Assembly: GCF_008693185.1 (NCBI RefSeq)
Contig: NZ_VXKN01000012.1
Span: 62,001 to 126,000 of the forward strand
Reading direction: 5' to 3'
Source of the DNA: Acinetobacter qingfengensis
Lineage (GTDB): Bacteria; Pseudomonadota; Gammaproteobacteria; Pseudomonadales; Moraxellaceae
Length of the DNA: 64,000 bases
Below the pieces are notes generated by a model. That model was not told the origin of the DNA, did not search any database, and saw only the letters and a program-made list of their open reading frames with translations. The position numbers and the translations under genes were made by a program. The stretch's first letter is position 1. Every line of letters begins with the position of its first letter. Below, piece after piece: positions 59,508 through 64,000 of the stretch.

Positions 59508-59962
59508 AAAAGTAAATCGAGGTGAAAGTAGTTATATTGTATATGAAAATACATCCTTTTTGTTAATAGTTATCATTTGCTTTTAAGGTATTTTATGTAA
59601 ATTCTGAATTGAGAATAAAGCGTTGCCTTGAGATATTTATACAAGACTGGTCACGAAATTTGATTGAATATAAAATGAGAATAATTTATGTTATTTTCCT
59701 CAAAACATATAACATGGATTATCAGTAGTAATGTTTACGAGTTAAAAATCTTAACTTGTAATTTAGATTGATTAATCTTTAATCTGTATGAATTATTTAA
59801 TTTAGAACTGTTGCGAAATCACTAATATTTCCTTTTGTAAAGAGATAAATTAAGGATGTTATTAATACTTTCGTAAGAGGTCTAATATTATAAATATGAT
59901 AAGATAGTATCGGCTCAGTTATATGTTTTTGATGAATAAGTTAGGTTAATACATATTGATAT
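59508..59962. other. AT-rich intergenic region before the DUF6502 gene
   Basis: This 455-base gap between divergent genes is very AT-rich. I see only short inverted repeats, such as AGATTGATTAATCTTTAATCT at 59765-59785 (20 of its bases given in part), and no clear promoter or small gene. Confidence 0.4.
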
Positions 59963-60814
59963 ATGAAAAATTATCGCAATTTTGATAAAAAGGACGACAT
60001 TAATTTGGCACCTAATTTTCCTCAAAAAACTTCCTCTAAAGAAACATTAGTGCATGTAGAACGTCTCATGCAAGAAGTCGTCTCTTGGCTTGTAAAATCC
60101 GGTATAGGTTATACTGAATTTTCAGCCTTATTAAGATATCTTTTTTATAATGAGGCGTTGAAAGAAATACAGAATCTAGGTCAGAAACGGACAGATTCAG
60201 CAATTAGTTTGTTATCGGGTCTTAATCGACGAGATGTCAGCGCATTCCGACAAAAGTATGGTGAGCATCAACTCATCGAAACTGAAAAAGATATTACTTT
60301 ATTGAGTGTTCCAGCTAGAGTAGTAGGATTATGGATTCATAAAAACTTGCCTCATCGACTTCCTATTAATGATCATGAATTAAGTTTTGAAAACTTGGTA
60401 AAAGAAATTTCTACCGAAAAACATCCTCGATCTATTTTAAGTGAGCTGAAACGTCTGGAAATCGTATTTGAAGAACAAAATGAAGTGATATTAAATATTC
60501 AAAGTTTTACACCCTCTCCGGAATTAGATGAAACCAAGGATGTATTTTCAACCAATATTTCTGACCATCTGGCTGCTGGTATTCATAATATTCTTAAAAA
60601 AGATAATCGATATTTAGAGCAAGCAATATTTGCCAATGAATTAACTGAAAAATCTATTTTACAGTTGAAAGTATTGAGTCATAACTTATGGGAAGAAGCA
60701 TCCAAGAAGATTCTGACCAAAGCCATTGAATGTTCAAAAGAAGATGAAGGGAGAAAAGATGCGGATCAACGTTTTACCTTTGGTGTTTATCAATATGACA
60801 AAATAGAAAAATAA
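59963..60814 (+). CDS. DUF6502-like protein, function unknown
   Basis: A 283-residue cytoplasmic protein. The middle region (VERLMQEVVSWLVKSGIGYTEF, then ISLLSGLNRRDVSAFRQ, about residues 30-100) has the look of a helix-turn-helix, and matches what I recall of DUF6502: an N-terminal domain in which a ligand-independent HTH-like unit reads 'SGLNRRDV'. The rest is charged and helical with no membrane segment. DNA binding is inferred, not shown. The gene is AT-rich. It lies before a small protein gene and an adhesin gene. Confidence 0.65.
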   Translation: MKNYRNFDKKDDINLAPNFPQKTSSKETLVHVERLMQEVVSWLVKSGIGYTEFSALLRYLFYNEALKEIQNLGQKRTDSAISLLSGLNRRDVSAFRQKYGEHQLIETEKDITLLSVPARVVGLWIHKNLPHRLPINDHELSFENLVKEISTEKHPRSILSELKRLEIVFEEQNEVILNIQSFTPSPELDETKDVFSTNISDHLAAGIHNILKKDNRYLEQAIFANELTEKSILQLKVLSHNLWEEASKKILTKAIECSKEDEGRKDADQRFTFGVYQYDKIEK

Positions 60815-60917
60815 ATCTATGTTTTTATAGCAGTTATATATTCAGAATACTCTTATTCCAATAACAATATTACTTTTAACTTTTAAAGAAAGAATGAAAA
60901 CAGCGTACCACTTTTTG

Positions 60918-60948
60918 TTAAAATATGTGCATAATGCACATATTTTAA
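60918..60948 (+). promoter_or_regulatory. Perfect 31-bp palindrome before the small Gly-rich protein gene
   Basis: Two 15-base arms (60918-60932 and 60934-60948) are exact inverted complements around one central A; the core is TATGTGCATAATGCACATA. It lies 28 bases before the start at 60977 and 100 bases after the DUF6502 stop. It could be an operator for a dimeric regulator or a hairpin in the RNA. The T-rich sequence after it is short, so a terminator is less likely. Confidence 0.6.
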
Positions 60949-60976
60949 TTTAGGTTAGCCTTTAGGGAAGGCCAAT

Positions 60977-61201
60977 ATGAAAAAAAGTAATAGCACTTTG
61001 ATTAACTCTAATATTGTATCGGACTTGGGATTTGTGAAATTTATGTTGAAGTTATTTGCAGGTGCGAGTCTGGGGGGCTCGGGGACAGGAACACCACCAA
61101 TCTCTAATCCTGGAGAAAATGATGATAAAAAACCTCAGTCAATGCAAAAGTACTATATCAAAAAGCATTATGAAGTGATTTCGGGACCATGTCTAATTTA
61201 G
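60977..61201 (+). CDS. Small Gly-rich protein, function unknown
   Basis: A 74-residue protein with no recognised family. The first 25 residues are polar, then KFMLKLFAGASLGGSGTGTPP forms a short hydrophobic and Gly-rich centre, and the end is basic (KYYIKKHYEVIS) with a last -CLI. It lacks a normal Sec signal. A strong ribosome binding site (AGGGAAGG, 60964-60971) supports real translation. It could be a small secreted or peptide-like product, but that is only a guess. Confidence 0.55.
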   Translation: MKKSNSTLINSNIVSDLGFVKFMLKLFAGASLGGSGTGTPPISNPGENDDKKPQSMQKYYIKKHYEVISGPCLI

Positions 61202-61582
61202 ATCAAAAAATTAATTTATATCATTGATTTAATTTATATTTATAAAAGGCTAAACATTATGATTGGCCTTTTAATATATCTGATTGCAAAAAATCAATTT
61301 ACTTATAAAAATGTTTTATAATAAAAAACAAAATAAATAATTTATGGGAATAAATTTATAGGATAAAAGAAAAATTCATTTAATTTCATATATTTATTTT
61401 TAATAGCTTAATGCTTTGCATACATTCATTTCCAAACAAATTCATAATAAAAAATTAAAAAATGTTTACATTTCACACATAATTTTACTTAATGTTTAAA
61501 TTGCACATTTATAGTTTGTGTGTGAGTATATCTATTGTTTTTTTAATGTGAACGTAATCACAATATAAAGGTGAGTATAAAA
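61202..61582. other. Intergenic region before the autotransporter
   Basis: A 381-base gap, very AT-rich. A probable terminator at 61243-61273 is annotated separately. The rest must hold the adhesin promoter, but I found no convincing -35/-10 pair. No small gene is visible. Confidence 0.4.
61243..61276 (+). terminator. Probable terminator after the small Gly-rich protein gene
   Basis: Eight-pair stem TAAAAGGC/GCCTTTTA (61243-61250, 61266-61273) with a 15-base loop and an AT-rich tail. The large loop and short T run make it weak. Confidence 0.45.
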
Positions 61583-64000
61583 ATGAATCATATTTATCGA
61601 GTTATCTGGAATGCATCAATAGGTACGTGGGTTGCCACTTCGGAATTGGCAAAAGGGAAAACAAAAAGTAAAACTGTTAAAAAAATAGTTGTTACAGGCT
61701 TGTTTACATTAGCTACATCAACTGCTGCTCTGGCTCAGACCATTGATGAAAATTTAACTGTTAATGGTGATTTAACAGTTTCAGGAGTAGTAAATGGCAT
61801 AAATGTTATCGATTTATCAGACCAGATTAATAATAGTACTACAGGTCTTGCTACCAAGGCTTCACAGACTGCTCTTGATGCGACAAATAATAACGTTACG
61901 AATCTAACTTCTCGTGTAGGCAGTGCAGAGAACAATATTAGTACACTAGAAAATAGTGTGAATACAAAAGCTTCACAATCTGCTCTTGATACGACAAATA
62001 GTAACGTTACGAATCTAACTTCTCGTGTAGGCAGTGCAGAGAATAATATTAGTACACTAGAAAATAGTGTGAATACAAAAGCTTCACAATCTGCTCTCGA
62101 TGCGACAAATAGTAACGTTACGAATCTAACTTCTCGTGTAGGCAGTGCAGAAAATAGTATTAGTACACTAGAAAATAGTGTGAATACAAAAGCTTCACAA
62201 TCTGCTCTCGATGCGACAAATAATAACGTTACGAACTTGACCACTCGTATAGGTAGTGCAGAGGACGATATTGACACATTAGAAAAACAATTGTTTGGTT
62301 CAGATGCAGCAGGGGTTAAATATTTTAGAGTAAATTCAACTCAGAATGATGCACAAGCAATAGGAACTGATGCCGTGGCAATTGGTCCACAAGCCCAGTC
62401 TAATGGAATAGCCAGTGTTGCTCTTGGATCAGAGTCAAAAGCTGTAGGAAATTCAAGTCTGGCAATTGGGCAGAAATCACAGGCACTGGATGAAAGCAGT
62501 ATTGCCATTGGTGCTGAAAGTCAAGCTTTGGGTAAAAATAGTACGGCAATTGGATCTGCTGCAACAAATAGATCGATTGCCGTAGAATATGATCCACCAT
62601 CTTCAAGTACTGTTGCATCAATTAATGGGATCCCAGTGACTGCGACCAGTAGTACAGCAGGGAGTCAAAGTCTTGATGATTTAGCAATTACTGAAATTAA
62701 TGGGGTAGATGTTAGTACAAATCCTAATTTGGTTGCGCAGTTTAAGGCTGCTTTGGCCAGTGGTTCGAGTATTGCTTTAGGAGATAATAGCTTTGCTGCC
62801 GGTACATCTACACTGGCAATTGGTTCATCCAGTGTTGCTATTGGGGATTCGGTTGTCGCAAGTGCAAATAATGCAACTGCAATAGGGCATACAGCCAGTG
62901 CATCAGGTGTTGCTGCTACAGCATTGGGTAATGGGGCAAATGCAAGTGCGTCCAGTAGTGTTGCTGTGGGAGATAATGCGTCATCTGCTACGGTAGGTTC
63001 GATCTCTATTGGTGAAAATGCAGGACAGGGAACATACGGTGCTAAGGAACGTAGCGGTTCTACAAATGATCGTATAGAACATATTGCAATTGGTAGTAAT
63101 TCTGGACGTAACGTAATTGGTAATCAGAATATTGCGTTAGGAAGTGGTGCAGGTTCTAATTTATCTGTAGGCGATAATTCTAGCTCAGATCAAAACATTG
63201 CCATTGGTGTCAATGCTGGGAGTAATCATAATGGTGATGGCAATATTTCTATTGGTCAAAATGCCAATACCAATACAAATAATAAAGATCTGAATTTGTC
63301 TGTTGCTTTGGGTTCTAATGCTCAATCAAGTAATCAATCTGTGGTAATTGGTGCTGATAGTCAGGCGACAGCTGATAATGCCTTTGCAGGTGGTTATAAG
63401 GCCAGTGTAACGGGAGCGGCAGGGACAGCCATTGGTGCCAATACAACTGCTGGAGCAGGTAATGTTGCACTAGGAGCGAATAGTGTTGCGAGTGATAAAT
63501 CGTCTGCAGCATCCTATTTGATTGGTGGCGCCATACAGAATGGCGGTTTTAACGTGGTTTCTGTTGGCGGTGGTACAGGTAGTAATATTGTCGCTCGTCG
63601 CATTACCAATGTTGCAGCAGGTGGTGACGATACTGATGCAGTCAATGTTTCGCAATTAAAGAAATTAAATCAGGATGTTGCCAAGGCATTGTTTGGAGAC
63701 TCCGTGACGAATGTTGCCAGTGGGGTCATTACTGATGGTGCCAATAATACCTATAATAGTTTTCTTGACGCGATACAAAATTTAACTGCTGCCAACGGTA
63801 CGCCAGCGTCAAGTGATGCAGTGAAATATACAGTAGGAAGCAGTGCCGCCAGGGTTGTATTGGAAGGTACTGATGGAACAACGATCTCGAATTTGAAAAC
63901 AGATGCAACGGATGATAGTTCGGCTGCAAATGTGGCTTACGTGAATGAGGCTGTTAAAGATGCCACAGTTAAATACGTATCTATTAATAGTATAGAAAGT
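61583..64000 (+). CDS. Trimeric autotransporter adhesin, N-terminal part (Ata/YadA-like)
   Basis: An open frame of 806 codons with no stop runs off the window. It starts MNHIYRVIWN...GTWVATSELAKGK, the extended signal peptide region of trimeric autotransporters, then a Sec core (IVVTGLFTLATS) with likely cleavage after TAALA. Residues about 92-238 are four 37-residue coiled-coil-like repeats. From about residue 255 come left-handed YadA-head repeats (AIGTDAVAIGPQA, SVALGSESKAVG, SIAIGAES), interrupted by an insertion near 325-395, and then a neck motif (TNVAAGGDDTDAVNVSQLKKL). Anchor and rest of the stalk lie outside. It is a surface fibre that binds host or other surfaces. The ribosome binding site is AAAGGTGAG at 61567-61575. 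Confidence 0.92.
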   Translation, partial: MNHIYRVIWNASIGTWVATSELAKGKTKSKTVKKIVVTGLFTLATSTAALAQTIDENLTVNGDLTVSGVVNGINVIDLSDQINNSTTGLATKASQTALDATNNNVTNLTSRVGSAENNISTLENSVNTKASQSALDTTNSNVTNLTSRVGSAENNISTLENSVNTKASQSALDATNSNVTNLTSRVGSAENSISTLENSVNTKASQSALDATNNNVTNLTTRIGSAEDDIDTLEKQLFGSDAAGVKYFRVNSTQNDAQAIGTDAVAIGPQAQSNGIASVALGSESKAVGNSSLAIGQKSQALDESSIAIGAESQALGKNSTAIGSAATNRSIAVEYDPPSSSTVASINGIPVTATSSTAGSQSLDDLAITEINGVDVSTNPNLVAQFKAALASGSSIALGDNSFAAGTSTLAIGSSSVAIGDSVVASANNATAIGHTASASGVAATALGNGANASASSSVAVGDNASSATVGSISIGENAGQGTYGAKERSGSTNDRIEHIAIGSNSGRNVIGNQNIALGSGAGSNLSVGDNSSSDQNIAIGVNAGSNHNGDGNISIGQNANTNTNNKDLNLSVALGSNAQSSNQSVVIGADSQATADNAFAGGYKASVTGAAGTAIGANTTAGAGNVALGANSVASDKSSAASYLIGGAIQNGGFNVVSVGGGTGSNIVARRITNVAAGGDDTDAVNVSQLKKLNQDVAKALFGDSVTNVASGVITDGANNTYNSFLDAIQNLTAANGTPASSDAVKYTVGSSAARVVLEGTDGTTISNLKTDATDDSSAANVAYVNEAVKDATVKYVSINSIES
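61856..62299 (+). repeat. Four tandem 111-bp repeats in the autotransporter stalk
   Basis: Units begin at 61856, 61967, 62078 and 62189, each 37 codons long, opening with KASQ(S/T)ALD and containing NVTNLTSRVGSAE. The first three are nearly identical in DNA; the last diverges after its middle. The period keeps the frame. Confidence 0.92.

Noticed and set aside
59531-59545. Possible Zur box before zupT
   Set aside because: GTTATATTGTATAT only partly resembles the palindromic consensus and lies in AT-rich sequence.
61735-62277. Reading frame of 180 codons on the reverse strand with a repeated 37-residue pattern
   Set aside because: It is the antisense of the adhesin repeat array. The forward frame has the signal peptide, the ribosome binding site and a continuing 806-codon frame.
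61856-62299. Tandem repeats considered as a CRISPR array
   Set aside because: The units are 111 bases long, contiguous without spacers, and in frame with a coding sequence.

Overview
The window is a chromosomal stretch from a Gram-negative gammaproteobacterium of the Moraxellaceae, most likely Acinetobacter. The grounds are the moderately AT-rich sequence, the block murG-murC-ddl-ftsQ-ftsA-ftsZ-lpxC followed by a DciA-like gene, an M23 peptidase and aceE-aceF, the divergent FtsZ tail, an Omp33-36-like porin and an Ata-like trimeric autotransporter. The species cannot be fixed by reading alone. I see no rRNA, tRNA, CRISPR array, insertion sequence or prophage.

Layout. 1-1.4 kb: the 5' part of a DUF2062 membrane protein gene, a DUF2147 exported protein and an ArsC/Spx-like protein. 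1.65-9.7 kb: cell wall and division genes, with a strong terminator separating ftsZ from lpxC. 9.8-15.7 kb: DciA-like protein, LytM-type peptidase and pyruvate dehydrogenase E1/E2. 15.9-22.2 kb: an MBL-fold protein, guaB, and a glmM-pdxH-recJ run. 22.3-26.0 kb: a porin, prfB with its programmed frameshift, and an ArsR regulator with an Old Yellow Enzyme. 26.2-29.0 kb: a strongly AT-rich module of two exporters and a divergent LysR regulator, probably acquired. 29.1-35.7 kb: waaA-rsmE, an MscS channel, a DUF805 protein and the detached murD-ftsW pair. 35.8-39.8 kb: an iron-type surface signalling system (TonB receptor, FecR, FecI) with a Fur-like site. 40.1-45.4 kb: an organosulfur cluster (LysR, flavin monooxygenase, sulfonate-type binding lipoprotein, thiol dioxygenase, four-domain rhodanese). 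45.4-59.5 kb: uracil permease, ppc, dnaJ behind a sigma-32-like promoter, an LCM-type methyltransferase, dapB, DedA, a ParA-lipoprotein pair, SirB2, BolA, fmt-rsmB and zupT. 59.9-64 kb: a DUF6502 gene, a small Gly-rich protein behind a perfect 31-bp palindrome, and the 5' 2.4 kb of a trimeric autotransporter adhesin that runs off the window.

How the genes work together. Most of the window is housekeeping: peptidoglycan precursor synthesis (murG, murC, ddl, murD, glmM), division (ftsQ, ftsA, ftsZ, ftsW), lipid A/LPS (lpxC, waaA), central carbon (aceEF, ppc), nucleotides (guaB, uraA), translation (prfB, fmt, rsmB, rsmE) and DNA repair (recJ). The accessory parts are the two regulator-exporter or regulator-enzyme modules at 24.6-29 kb, the iron signalling system, the organosulfur cluster and the 59.9-64 kb surface-protein region. 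The strongest candidates for undescribed biology are the organosulfur cluster, with a transport binding protein lacking its transporter and an alternating Asp/Cys four-domain rhodanese, and the DUF6502/palindrome/small-protein unit.
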